From contig NZ_JAASRN010000002.1 in assembly GCF_011761635.1 (NCBI RefSeq), positions 434,001 through 498,000 of the forward strand: 64,000 nucleotides of DNA. The letters are read 5' to 3'. Both the position numbers and the translations under genes were made by a program. The notes under the pieces are model-generated. The model was not told where the DNA came from. It made no database searches and saw only the letters and a list, made by a program, of their open reading frames with translations. The DNA comes from Thermonema lapsum. Lineage in GTDB: Bacteria > Bacteroidota > Bacteroidia > Cytophagales > Thermonemataceae. How positions within the stretch are numbered: the stretch's first letter is position 1; each line of letters starts with the position of its first letter. This document shows, piece after piece, positions 32,858-41,803 of the stretch.

Positions 32858-34321
32858 TTACTCTCTGTTTCGTTTCAACTGCCACCATTTTTTCTTTTCT
32901 TGTTCGGTATAGTCTCCTTCGGGCAAGTTCTCTCCTCCCATATAGCTCATGGCGCAGCGAAAACCCACTGTTGCCGAGCTTTCTGTCATTTTCATAAAAC
33001 GGCGCGTGCCCGGTGCCAACCAATAAGCAACATCCTTCCAAGAGCCACCTTTGTACACACGGTAAATTTGTGGATTCATAGGGTCGATGTAGTCTTTAAA
33101 GAAGCTGTTGGGAAAAGTCATCAAGTTTTCATGCATAACCGCCGCCGAGTCTTTCATCCCCCCATCTTTGCCCAGCACATCTTCATTGTAAAGCAGCACC
33201 TTCATGCGAAATTTGGCGACAGAAGCCGAATCGGTGAAGCGCTCATATCGCTTAATGGCTTGAATGTCCACGAAGTCTTCCCATCCTTCCGGCACATATA
33301 CGTCTTCTACCCATTCATTGACATTACCTGCCATATTATATAAACCGAAGTCGTTGGGGGCATAGGCATACACCCACTCAGTCATCACTGCTCCGTCGTT
33401 TTGACGACCGGCTATGCCGGCATAGTCGCCGCGTCCACGCTTGAAGTTAGCCATGAAGTAACCTCCATTTCTTTGGTAAGGGTTACGCAAAGCCCTCCCG
33501 TCCCATGGATACAGGCGTTTGCTTTGATTACGCTCATCATCGTAGCGCACTCCCACACGGGCAGATGCGGCATATTCCCATTCGGCTTCGGTGGGCAGGC
33601 GGTAATCAGGCAAGCGCAAGCCCTCTTTGGGCTGGGTTCGCGCTATCTGTCCTTCGTCTATCTTATTGTTTTTCTTTAAACCTGTAACGTAGGTTTGCGC
33701 TTCTATGGTTTTGTTGACCATCATGGTTCGCCATTTGCAGAATTCTTGGGCTTGAATCCAAGAAACTCCCACTACCGGATACATACGAAAGCCCGGATAG
33801 CGCAAGTAATTTTTCACATAGGCGTCGTTGTAAGCCCCTTCCGATGCCCAAACAGTTGTATCGGGTAGTAAAATTAGTTTGCGATATTCTTCATAGCTAA
33901 CCCCTTCGGGTACGTCTCCGGGGTTTTTTTCATAATAATTCATAAACTCAAGCCAATGCAAGTTGGCTACCTCCGTACGGTCCATGTAAAACGAAGGCAC
34001 GGTTACGCGCGTAAGTTGCCCGGGTGAAAGGTGCATCACATCTTCTTCGGTAATGCCCATCACAAAGCTCCCCCCCTCAATAAAAACCAAACCGGGACCG
34101 GCTATCTGCCCAGAGAATTCACTCAATCGATAACTATTTTCATAGGTAGAGTCGTTGTAAGGAATCCCTGTTACCTGGCTTACTGCTCCTTTTTTAAGAC
34201 CTTTTGCCGACTGCTTCTCAAAGCCATCTTTCTTTTGAAAGACTTTACAAGCAGTCATCAGCAGCAATACCAACAGTATTATTCCTCCAAAACGCACCCT
34301 TACCACAGGCATCTTCATCAT
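32858..34321 (-). CDS. GldJ-type gliding lipoprotein (paralogue)
   Basis: A 487-residue lipoprotein (LLLMTAC, Cys25) with a formylglycine-generating-enzyme-like (SUMF1) domain: LVFIEGGSFVMGITEEDVMH, SFYMDRTEVANLHWLEF, NYLRYPGFRMYPVVGVSW, YRLPTEAEWEYAA, AGIAGRQNDGA, FGLYNMAGNVNEW and VYKGGSWKDVAYWLAPGTRR. Placement of TVW-Tyr-Asn-NYLR-P-PVVGV matches GldJ, which supports the type IX secretion and gliding machinery in the periplasm. No active-site Cys pair of real FGE enzymes is kept, so it is structural. GldK is less likely because no gldL-gldM-gldN follows. A second GldJ-type gene lies just upstream behind a palindromic terminator, so the two are separately controlled. Confidence 0.78.
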   Translation of the reverse strand: MMKMPVVRVRFGGIILLVLLLMTACKVFQKKDGFEKQSAKGLKKGAVSQVTGIPYNDSTYENSYRLSEFSGQIAGPGLVFIEGGSFVMGITEEDVMHLSPGQLTRVTVPSFYMDRTEVANLHWLEFMNYYEKNPGDVPEGVSYEEYRKLILLPDTTVWASEGAYNDAYVKNYLRYPGFRMYPVVGVSWIQAQEFCKWRTMMVNKTIEAQTYVTGLKKNNKIDEGQIARTQPKEGLRLPDYRLPTEAEWEYAASARVGVRYDDERNQSKRLYPWDGRALRNPYQRNGGYFMANFKRGRGDYAGIAGRQNDGAVMTEWVYAYAPNDFGLYNMAGNVNEWVEDVYVPEGWEDFVDIQAIKRYERFTDSASVAKFRMKVLLYNEDVLGKDGGMKDSAAVMHENLMTFPNSFFKDYIDPMNPQIYRVYKGGSWKDVAYWLAPGTRRFMKMTESSATVGFRCAMSYMGGENLPEGDYTEQEKKKWWQLKRNRE

Positions 34322-34461
34322 TGCAATTCAGGTTCTTTTACTAAAGTAAAGTACAGGAACTGTACCAACTGCGGCTATCTTCTTTACGCAAAAAGATGCA
34401 AAAGGTTAGCAAATTTTACATAAGGTAAAATCCGAATTTTATTTCAATGGGCGATTTTAAA

Positions 34462-34494
34462 CAAGAAAAGGCTTTTTTAAAAAGCCTTTTCTTG
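34462..34494. terminator. Near-perfect palindromic terminator between GldJ paralogues
   Basis: Sixteen-base arms CAAGAAAAGGCTTTTT and AAAAAGCCTTTTCTTG are perfect inverted repeats with a single T between. It sits 18 bases after the stop of the upstream GldJ gene and acts for the minus strand; by symmetry it could act on both. Confidence 0.85.
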
Positions 34495-34512
34495 CAAATT
34501 TAATATATTTTC

Positions 34513-35946
34513 TTACTTCCTTCTATATTTTCTTGTTTCGTTTTTGCGTCTGTTTTCTCCTTCTTTCTCGCCTGCCATAATCATGGCGCAACGGAACCCT
34601 ATATCGTTGGTTGATTTGTTTTTGTCAAGGAAACGACGTGTACCGGGCGACAGCCAATAGGCTACGTCCTTCCAAGAACCACCTTTGTAAACCCTCACGT
34701 CGTCATTGATAAGAGAGTTCAGGGCTTTGCTCCCATCGGCTTTTCTTACCAAGTAGTTTTCTTCATCGTCGCCATATACGGACAGAGTAGTGTCGGGACG
34801 CAGGCGGGTACTGTCCAAGCGCTCACGACGTACGGGGTTGAGGTCGTCGAAGTCTTCATAAGCCAAGGGGCGATATACGTCTTCTACCCACTCATTTACG
34901 TTGCCTGCCATGTTGTACAGACCGAAATCGTTAGGCGGATAGGCATAAATCCACTCGGTAATAAGCGCCCCGTCGTTTTGCCTACCGGCAATACCGGCAT
35001 AATCCCCACGCCCACGTTTGAAGTTTGCAAGGAAGGTACCCATCTGTTTACCGTAGGGATTACGCAAAGAATGACCGTCCCAAGGATAGATGCGTCCGTT
35101 AGATTGGTTTTCATCGTTGTATTGGGTACCAATCAACCCTTTGGCGGCATATTCCCATTCAGCTTCGGTAGGCAAGCGATAGTCGGGCAATACTATCCCA
35201 CTTTCCAGAGGCACTTGCCCGGGCTTGTATTCGTTGAGGCGCCCGTCTTTGTCTTTCTTTTTGGCTTCTGCAAACAGATATTCGTTTACCGCTTTGGTAC
35301 GCCATGCACAGAAAGCTTTGGCTTGTACCCAAGATACACCTACCACCGGGAAGAAACGGAAGCCGGGATAACGCAGGTAGTTTTGCACATAGGAATCGTT
35401 GAAGGCTTTGTCGTTTGCCCAAACGGTAGTATCTGGTAGCAAGATACGTTTGCGGAATTCTTCGTAGCTGCTGGTATAATCGGGGGACAACACCAATTTA
35501 AAATCTTCTTGAATGGTTCCTTGATTTTGAGGTCTTTCATAGTAGTGCATGAACTCCAGCCAGTGGATGTTGGCTACTTCGGTACGGTCCATAAAGAAGG
35601 ACTGGATACTGACGGTACGCTCCTTATTGTCGCGCGTATAAAGAATATCTTCTTCACCGGACCCCATCACAAAGCGCCCCCCTTCAATGAACACTAAGTT
35701 GGGACCATCGGGCTGCCCCAAATATTCGTTTACTACCAAGCTGGTAACGTTGTTTACAGTGTCTTCGTAGTTATAGGGGATGCCTGTCACCTGGCTAATC
35801 ATGCCTTTACGGTGTACATTCGTACTTTTTTGAATTTGAAATTCAAACCCCTGCTCTTTTTTCTTGAAGAGCTTGCAAGAAGTAGCACCAAATAGCATCG
35901 CAGCTGTCAACAGAAGGCTTCCAGCTAATTTCCCATGTTTTCTCAT
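34513..35946 (-). CDS. gldJ: GldJ-type gliding lipoprotein
   Basis: A 477-residue lipoprotein (GATSC, Cys24) with the same SUMF1-like fold as its neighbour: LVFIEGGRFVMGSGEEDI, FFMDRTEVANIHWLEFMHYYE, NYLRYPGFRFFPVVGVSW, YRLPTEAEWEYAAKG, AGIAGRQNDGAL, FGLYNMAGNVNEW and VYKGGSWKDVAYWLSPGTRR. The two share a similar stretch after the lipobox (Gly-x-Ile/Val-SQVTGIPYN). Known GldJ proteins are outer-membrane lipoproteins needed for stable GldK and for gliding. The symbol is provisional; either copy could be the true orthologue. It has its own start region, no gldK-N cluster, and a strong terminator downstream. Confidence 0.75.
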   Translation of the reverse strand: MRKHGKLAGSLLLTAAMLFGATSCKLFKKKEQGFEFQIQKSTNVHRKGMISQVTGIPYNYEDTVNNVTSLVVNEYLGQPDGPNLVFIEGGRFVMGSGEEDILYTRDNKERTVSIQSFFMDRTEVANIHWLEFMHYYERPQNQGTIQEDFKLVLSPDYTSSYEEFRKRILLPDTTVWANDKAFNDSYVQNYLRYPGFRFFPVVGVSWVQAKAFCAWRTKAVNEYLFAEAKKKDKDGRLNEYKPGQVPLESGIVLPDYRLPTEAEWEYAAKGLIGTQYNDENQSNGRIYPWDGHSLRNPYGKQMGTFLANFKRGRGDYAGIAGRQNDGALITEWIYAYPPNDFGLYNMAGNVNEWVEDVYRPLAYEDFDDLNPVRRERLDSTRLRPDTTLSVYGDDEENYLVRKADGSKALNSLINDDVRVYKGGSWKDVAYWLSPGTRRFLDKNKSTNDIGFRCAMIMAGEKEGENRRKNETRKYRRK

Positions 35947-36103
35947 AACTTGTTTAACTTTTTGATAGCACCAAAGCTGAAGTTTCTACCACATGAATTG
36001 TACCAAACAATGCAAATACTTACTGGAAAGTAATCACATATTTTAACTTTCTATCTACAAATAAACTAAATTTTACAATTTTTCTATAAGCAGGGTATGA
36101 AAT

Positions 36104-39100
36104 TTACGCATTTTTTTTCATTTCACCCAAAAGGTCAATGGCTTGCTTGACGTTGGCAACTCCTTGCGCTATCAAGACAGGCTTCCCTTTTGCCTCCTTG
36201 AGACGGATTTTGGTAGGGTTTTGTTGCACAAAGCGCAAAATACACCCAAAAGTTTCTGATTGAAAGTACTCTTCTTTGTCCAAGAAATAAGCTTTCATCT
36301 TGTCATTTTTAAGTATCAGCTTTTCGAATCCCAGTTTTTCGGCTATCCAACGCAGGCGTACGGTTTCGAGCAGCGCTTCTACTTCGGTGGGCAAAGGACC
36401 GAAGCGGTCTTGCAAGGCTGCGGCAAAGGCATTCAGCTCTTGCTCGGAATGCAGGTTGTCCAGTTCGTTGTAGAGGCGCAGGCGCTCGGTGATGTTGCTT
36501 ACATATTCTTCGGGGATTCGCAGCTCCCAGTCTGTTTCAATGGTGCATTCTTGCGGGCGCAAAAGTTTTTGCTCCAGCTCCTCACTAAACAACTCTTTGA
36601 ATTCTTCTTCTTTCACCTCTTGAACAGCTTCATCCAGTATTTTATGATAGGTCTCAAAGCCGATATCATTGATAAAGCCACTTTGTTCCGCCCCCAGCAG
36701 GTTACCTGCCCCGCGTATGTCTAAGTCGCGCATGGCTATTTTAAATCCATCGCCCAAGTCGGAAAATTCTTCCAAAGCTTTCAGGCGGCGATGTGCTTCG
36801 CGAGTAAGTGCTGTCTGTGAAGGTATGAGCAAATAACAAAAAGCCTTACGATTGGAACGCCCCACCCTGCCCCGCATTTGGTGCAAGTCTGACAAGCCGA
36901 ACATATGTGCATGGTTGATAATGATGGTATTGGCGTTGGGGATATCCAAACCCGATTCTATAATGTTGGTAGAGAGCAGAATATCGTACTCGCCTTCTAT
37001 GAAGCGGGTCATTACTTTTTCAAGATATTTGCCCTCCATTTGCCCATGAGCAATACCCAGCTTAGCGTCGGGCAGCAAGCGCAAAATCATATCCCCCACC
37101 GACTCGATGTCGGCTACACGGTTGTGTACAAAAAAGACCTGCCCTCCACGCTCCAGCTCAAAGCGGATGGCATCGCGGATGAACTCTTCACTAAAAGTGT
37201 GGACTTCGGTAAGCACAGGACGTCGGTTAGGTGGCGGCGTGGCAATCACCGACAGGTCGCGAGCCCCCATCAAAGAGAAGTGCAAGGTGCGGGGAATGGG
37301 TGTTGCCGTCAGTGTGAGGCAGTCGATGTTTACCCGCATCTGTTTTAGTTTTTCTTTGGCTTGCACACCGAATTTTTGTTCTTCATCAATGATGAGCAAT
37401 CCAAGGTCTTTGAATACTACATCTTTGTTCAGTAAACGGTGCGTGCCAATAATGATGTCGATTTCACCAGCAGCAAGGGCTTCCAAAGTGCGCTTAATAT
37501 CTTTTGACGACTTGAAGCGATTGATATAAGAGACAGTGCAGGGAAAGTTTGCTAAGCGTTCCGAAAAAGTGCGATAATGTTGCATAGCCAGAATGGTAGT
37601 AGGCACCAACACTGCCACTTGCTTGCCTGCACACACAGCCTTAAAGGCAGCTCGTATGGCGACTTCGGTCTTGCCAAAGCCTACATCACCACAAACCAAG
37701 CGGTCCATAGGATAGGGCTTCTCCATATCGCGCTTTACTTCCTCGGTTGCGCGAGATTGGTCGGGCGTATCCTCGTAGATAAAAGAAGACTCGAGTTCTG
37801 CCTGCAGGTAGTTGTCTGGTGGAAAGGCAAAACCTTTGGCAGCCCGCCGTTTGACATAAAGCGCAATGAGTTCTTTGGCAATATCTTTTACATTTTTCTT
37901 GACGCGCTTTTTCTTTTGTTCCCATTCGTTGCTGCCCAACTTGCTTATTTGAGGCACCTGCCCCTCCTTGCCAGCATATTTGGCAATTTTGTGCAGTGAG
38001 TGCACATTGACATACAACACATCATTGTCTTTGAAGATAAGACGTACGACTTCTTGCTTGCGCCCGTTGTTCTCGAGGGTGGTCAATCCGGCAAAGCGGG
38101 CAATACCATAGTCAATGTGGGTTACGTAGTCGCCGGGCTGCAACGACTGCAGCTCTTTTAGAGTAATGGCTTTGCTTTTATTGAAGAAGCTACGGGTTTT
38201 GTAGCGATAATAGCGGTCAAAAATTTGGTGGTCGGTATAGCACACAATACGCTGTTGATGGTCTATAAAACCGGCACGCAAGCCTGTAATCCACTCGTGA
38301 AATTGAACATCTGCCCCTATGTCTTTGAAAATACGTCTGAGGCGCTCGATTTGCTGCGGCGACTCGGCAACCAGTACATTCATGTAGCCTTTTTGCTGCC
38401 ACTGCGCAAGGTCATCGGCAAGCAGCTCAAAGCGTTTGTTGAAGGAAGGCTGGGGATTGGAATCGTATTTCCACACTTGGCTTTCTTTGAAGAAAGCAGT
38501 AGAAGAAAATTCAACGACGGCATGAGCGCTCAACTGCTTTGCAAACGAAATGGCGTTATCAAAAAGCTGTGTAGGGGCTGTTATCACGGTACTTTGCGCC
38601 GTTTTCTGCATGATGCGCTCAAAAGTTGCCGCCGCTTTCTCAAAGGATTTATCCAGCAACTCAAAGGTATATTCCAGTTGGCTACACCACAAGACACTCT
38701 CTTTGGGCAAATACTCCAAGAACGACTCCCTTGCTTCATGCAAAAATTTAGTTTGCAAATTGGGCACGATATTCACTTCGCTCAGCTGCTCTTTGGAGAG
38801 CTGAGTTTCAGGGTCGAACTGCCGGATGCTTTCCACTTCATCGTCGAAGAGTTCAATGCGGTAAGGATACTCATCGGCAAAGGAAAAGACGTCGATAATT
38901 CCGCCACGCACAGCAAATTGCCCCGGTTCATATACAAATTCAGTGGCTTCAAAGTCATAGGTAGTGAGGAACTCCGTAAGAAAGGCGGCATCCAGCTTAT
39001 CGCCCACCCTGATAGGGAAGGTATTTTCTACCAAAGTACGTTTGTTCACTACTTTTTCGAAGAGGGCTTCGGGATAAGAGATTATCACAGGGGCATGCAG

Positions 39101-39457
39101 TGTGCGTTTGCGCAAGGCATTGAGCACCTCCGAACGCATCAAAATGTTTGCATTTTCTACCTCTTCGTAATGGTAAGGGCGGCGATAAGACGAGGGATAA
39201 AGCAACACACTGCGGTCGGGCAGCAGGTTCTGCAAGTCATTGAAGAAGTAAATGGCTTCTTCTCTGTCGTTCAGCACCAATAAATGCACTTTGGAAGGAC
39301 CGAGGCGTGCTAAGGCGGCTACCACCACTGCCGACAAGCTGCCACTCAGCCCCTTGGCATGTATTTTAGCTGTTCCTTGCGAAAGATTATGATGCAGCAA
39401 CTGCACTAAGCTGTCACGCTCATAAAAAGCCAGTAGCTCTTGGGTTGTCAGGCTCAT
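36104..39457 (-). CDS. mfd: Transcription-repair coupling factor
   Basis: Displaces RNA polymerase stalled at DNA damage and recruits UvrA. The 1117 residues include the N-terminal UvrB-like region, the RNA-polymerase-interacting CarD-like domain (about 460-540, LQPGDYVTHIDYGIARFAG), the helicase core (GDVGFGKTEVAIRAAF Walker A, DEEQ box, TATPIPRTLHFSL, GRVGR) and the C-terminal TRCF domain. Motifs and length are normal. The nearest upstream gene on the strand, nfu, ends 113 bases before it, and the gldJ gene is 157 bases downstream, so it may be in an operon with nfu or alone. Confidence 0.96.
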   Translation of the reverse strand: MSLTTQELLAFYERDSLVQLLHHNLSQGTAKIHAKGLSGSLSAVVVAALARLGPSKVHLLVLNDREEAIYFFNDLQNLLPDRSVLLYPSSYRRPYHYEEVENANILMRSEVLNALRKRTLHAPVIISYPEALFEKVVNKRTLVENTFPIRVGDKLDAAFLTEFLTTYDFEATEFVYEPGQFAVRGGIIDVFSFADEYPYRIELFDDEVESIRQFDPETQLSKEQLSEVNIVPNLQTKFLHEARESFLEYLPKESVLWCSQLEYTFELLDKSFEKAAATFERIMQKTAQSTVITAPTQLFDNAISFAKQLSAHAVVEFSSTAFFKESQVWKYDSNPQPSFNKRFELLADDLAQWQQKGYMNVLVAESPQQIERLRRIFKDIGADVQFHEWITGLRAGFIDHQQRIVCYTDHQIFDRYYRYKTRSFFNKSKAITLKELQSLQPGDYVTHIDYGIARFAGLTTLENNGRKQEVVRLIFKDNDVLYVNVHSLHKIAKYAGKEGQVPQISKLGSNEWEQKKKRVKKNVKDIAKELIALYVKRRAAKGFAFPPDNYLQAELESSFIYEDTPDQSRATEEVKRDMEKPYPMDRLVCGDVGFGKTEVAIRAAFKAVCAGKQVAVLVPTTILAMQHYRTFSERLANFPCTVSYINRFKSSKDIKRTLEALAAGEIDIIIGTHRLLNKDVVFKDLGLLIIDEEQKFGVQAKEKLKQMRVNIDCLTLTATPIPRTLHFSLMGARDLSVIATPPPNRRPVLTEVHTFSEEFIRDAIRFELERGGQVFFVHNRVADIESVGDMILRLLPDAKLGIAHGQMEGKYLEKVMTRFIEGEYDILLSTNIIESGLDIPNANTIIINHAHMFGLSDLHQMRGRVGRSNRKAFCYLLIPSQTALTREAHRRLKALEEFSDLGDGFKIAMRDLDIRGAGNLLGAEQSGFINDIGFETYHKILDEAVQEVKEEEFKELFSEELEQKLLRPQECTIETDWELRIPEEYVSNITERLRLYNELDNLHSEQELNAFAAALQDRFGPLPTEVEALLETVRLRWIAEKLGFEKLILKNDKMKAYFLDKEEYFQSETFGCILRFVQQNPTKIRLKEAKGKPVLIAQGVANVKQAIDLLGEMKKNA

Positions 39458-39570
39458 AGTGTTTGCTTGCTTCTCTTCTAAAAAAGCTGCACCCTATAAC
39501 AGTCAGGGCTGATATAGGGCGCAAGGTTTATGACAAAGTATATGACTCACAAAAAACTGAACAATTAAAG

Positions 39571-40164
39571 TCAAACACCTTCGGCTACCACTTCTTTCAC
39601 TTCGGGCACCATGCGCTTGAGCAGGTTTTCTATGCCTGCTTTCAGGGTCATAGTAGAAGAAGGGCATCCGCTGCAAGCGCCTTGCAGCAAGACTCTGACC
39701 TGCCCGCTGGCTTCATCGAAAGAATGAAAGGTAATTGCGCCGCCATCTTGCTCTACCGCCGGGCGCACATACTCATCCAGTATGCTTTTTATTTTCTGCA
39801 CTATTGGTGAATCCCCTGCACGAATGGCGTTGCTGCTTACGGATGCTGTTTGCGTTAGCACCGGCTTTTCTTCTTCCAAATATTGCTGTACGAACTGCTT
39901 TATTTGGCGAACTACTTCTTCCCATTCAATGCTTTCGTTACGGGTAAGCGTAATGAAATTGGCAGCAATGAACACTTTTTCCACGAAGGGGAATGTTTGA
40001 AAAAGGGCTGCTGCCAAAGGCGAACCTTCGACATTTTGCGGAGCAAACTCATAGCTCTCGCCGTCGGCAACAAGCATAAAATTCACCACGAATTTCAGAG
40101 ACTGCGGATTAGGGTTCGCCTCTGTGTACACATTTACATAGCGCTTCGGCTTCAGGGTTTGCAT
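39571..40164 (-). CDS. Nfu-type Fe-S scaffold/carrier protein
   Basis: A 197-residue protein: an N-terminal Nfu domain (opening PNPQSLKFVVNFML; residues about 1-95), a linker, and the C-terminal NifU-like domain (about 120-190) with the cluster-binding CSGCPSS (Cys164 and Cys167). Nfu carries 4Fe-4S clusters to target enzymes such as aconitase, which is also encoded in this window. It is divergent from the neuD-like gene; the start codons are 54 bases apart and its promoter reaches into that gene. Confidence 0.92.
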   Translation of the reverse strand: MQTLKPKRYVNVYTEANPNPQSLKFVVNFMLVADGESYEFAPQNVEGSPLAAALFQTFPFVEKVFIAANFITLTRNESIEWEEVVRQIKQFVQQYLEEEKPVLTQTASVSSNAIRAGDSPIVQKIKSILDEYVRPAVEQDGGAITFHSFDEASGQVRVLLQGACSGCPSSTMTLKAGIENLLKRMVPEVKEVVAEGV

Positions 40165-40199
40165 AATACTACTGCTTGTTTTTATTTACAAACGCACAA

Positions 40200-40230
40200 C
40201 AAAGGTAGCTTGTTCATTATGAGAAAACAA
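40200..40230 (-). promoter_or_regulatory. Promoter of the nfu gene
   Basis: On the minus strand TTG (40230-40228), a 20-base spacer and TACCTTTG (40207-40200), 36 bases before the nfu ATG. The -33 element falls inside the first codons of the divergent acetyltransferase gene. Confidence 0.5.
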
Positions 40231-40890
40231 AAGCGGAGCAAAGAAAAGCATTTGGTGATTGTAGGCAAAGGAGGGCATGCGGCTGTTATTGCCGATGCGG
40301 CTGCTTTAAGCGGCATTTATGCTACCATCACCCAGATGGAAATCGATGCTCAACTCATAGAACAGCATCCTGAGCAAGCTGCCCAAATGATTACCGAATG
40401 GCAAGCCCGCCATGCCCCCTGTGCGTGGATTGTGGGCATAGGCGACAACTACCGACGAGCGCACCTCATGACACAGATAGAGAAAATTTACGCCGTAGAA
40501 TGGGCTACCGTCTGTCATCCGAATAGTGTGGTGGCTGCCTCGGCGCACATCGATGCCGGCAGTTTTGTGGCAGCCATGGCAGTGGTAGGGGTGCGCTGCC
40601 GCATAGGACGTGGGTGTATTGTCAATCACCATGCCTCGCTGGACCACGACAGTCAGATGGAAGCATACAGCAGTCTGGCACCGGGCGCCATCACGGGCGG
40701 GCAGGTGCATATAGGCAGCCGTAGTGCCATAGGGTTAGGGGCACGGCTGATTCACCGCATAACCATAGGTAATGACACGGTGGTGGGCGCCGGTGCGTTG
40801 GTGCTTACATCGCTGCCTGCGGGCGTAGTGGCTTATGGCGTGCCCGCGCAGATTATGAGAACACGAAAGATAGACGAGCCTTATTTGTAG
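40219..40890 (+). CDS. NeuD/PglD-family acyltransferase (left-handed beta-helix)
   Basis: A 223-residue sugar acetyltransferase: Rossmann-like N terminus (HLVIVGKGGHAAVIADAAALSG) and a hexapeptide-repeat left-handed beta helix (about 120-205, CRIGRGCIVNHHASLDHDSQM with the likely catalytic His, then GAITGGQVHIGSRSAIGLGARL and ITIGNDTVVGAGALV). The family O- or N-acetylates sialic acid, bacillosamine and related sugars with acetyl-CoA. No glycan cluster surrounds it, so the acceptor is unknown. I start at the ATG at 40219. The 3' end overlaps the convergent SirB1-type gene by 10 bases. Confidence 0.85.
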   Translation: MRKQKRSKEKHLVIVGKGGHAAVIADAAALSGIYATITQMEIDAQLIEQHPEQAAQMITEWQARHAPCAWIVGIGDNYRRAHLMTQIEKIYAVEWATVCHPNSVVAASAHIDAGSFVAAMAVVGVRCRIGRGCIVNHHASLDHDSQMEAYSSLAPGAITGGQVHIGSRSAIGLGARLIHRITIGNDTVVGAGALVLTSLPAGVVAYGVPAQIMRTRKIDEPYL

Positions 40891-41720
40891 TGTTCGATGA
40901 TGTCAAGCAATTGTTTCACTTCTTCTGCTTTGTGTGTCTCGCCCAGTTCTTTGAAAGAAAAAATCAGGTTGCGGCAGGCTCTTGCCAAAATATCGGCGTG
41001 TGTACAAGGTTCAAAGAAAGTTACTTGTGGTTTTACGTTCAACTGCTTGAGGTAGTCTTCTATATCACTTCTGACAAATACCGAGCCTTGGTTGAAAACG
41101 TTGATATAGCATTCCAATCCACGGCTGCGGTAAAGCAACACAAACACTACAGGCAGATTGACCCCATAAACCGGCAAATTGAGGCGTTGTGCCACCAACA
41201 GGTAAAGCACGCACAAAGTCAAGGGATTGCCCTTGCGGCTTTCGAGCACCAAGTGAATCATATTGTTGGAAGGGGCATGAAAATTTTGGGTGTTGCCCGT
41301 GAATTTCCACTCTTTGAAAAAGACGCGGTTCAGCAGTTGTATCTGGTCGAGTGGATGCAGACCTTCACGAAAGCGAAACCAAACGTCGTAATATAGGCGA
41401 TTGAACTCTTGAGCGAGGTCTTCAAAAGAGAGGTCGGGATATTGATAACGCGCCAGCAGCCACATGCCTTTAAGCAGGTTGTCCTGCTCGTAGTCCATCC
41501 ATGCTCTGAAATCTTCTTTCAGGCTTTCGAACTGCACCCGGTGAATCAAGTCTTCGATGCGACTTTGCAACAAAGGGTTGGGCGAGGTTTCCCATGCCCG
41601 TTCAAGAAAAGGGATAGCCCTCTCGCCCAGCGAAAGCAGGCGATTGCTCACCTCCTGATATACTGCTTCGTCTTCGTCGTCCAATAAAGCAATGAGTGCC
41701 TGTAATTCTGTTTCTTTCAT
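40881..41720 (-). CDS. SirB1/YchA-type transglutaminase-like protein
   Basis: A 279-residue cytosolic protein. A short N-terminal helical, HEAT-like segment (LIALLDDEDEAVYQEVSNRLLSLG) is followed by the transglutaminase-like fold typical of COG2912/SirB1: LNRVFFKEWKFTGN, NNMIHLVLESRKGNPLTLCVLYLLVAQRLNLPVYGVNLPVVFVL with a Cys in the position of the catalytic residue. A C-terminal helical pair follows. No reaction is proved for the family. It overlaps the neuD-like gene by 10 bases at the 3' end and lies 83 bases after the carboxylase gene, separated by a hairpin. Confidence 0.85.
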   Translation of the reverse strand: MKETELQALIALLDDEDEAVYQEVSNRLLSLGERAIPFLERAWETSPNPLLQSRIEDLIHRVQFESLKEDFRAWMDYEQDNLLKGMWLLARYQYPDLSFEDLAQEFNRLYYDVWFRFREGLHPLDQIQLLNRVFFKEWKFTGNTQNFHAPSNNMIHLVLESRKGNPLTLCVLYLLVAQRLNLPVYGVNLPVVFVLLYRSRGLECYINVFNQGSVFVRSDIEDYLKQLNVKPQVTFFEPCTHADILARACRNLIFSFKELGETHKAEEVKQLLDIIEHYK

Positions 41721-41750
41721 CCATTTGCTTATTGAATCGGAACAGAAAAG

Positions 41751-41777
41751 AAGCTGCCGTTGTATGTCTGGCAGCTT
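41751..41777 (-). terminator. Hairpin after the acyl-CoA carboxylase gene
   Basis: Arms AAGCTGCC and GGCAGCTT with an 11-base loop. On the minus strand CTTTTC follows the stem, 27 bases past the stop at 41804; the plus strand also has a T run. Confidence 0.7.
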
Positions 41778-41803
41778 TTTTTAGGAAACACAATCCCCCT
41801 GCT

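Noticed and set aside
32858-35946. Assignment of the SUMF1-type lipoproteins as sulfatase-activating enzymes or as GldK
   Set aside because: The catalytic Cys pair of FGE is not present, there is no sulfatase gene, and no gldL-gldM-gldN follows. GldJ-type blocks fit better.
38225-39283. 352-residue open frame antisense to mfd
   Set aside because: It lies fully inside mfd, whose motifs and length are normal, and its translation shows no domain; it is a shadow of the GC pattern of the real gene.
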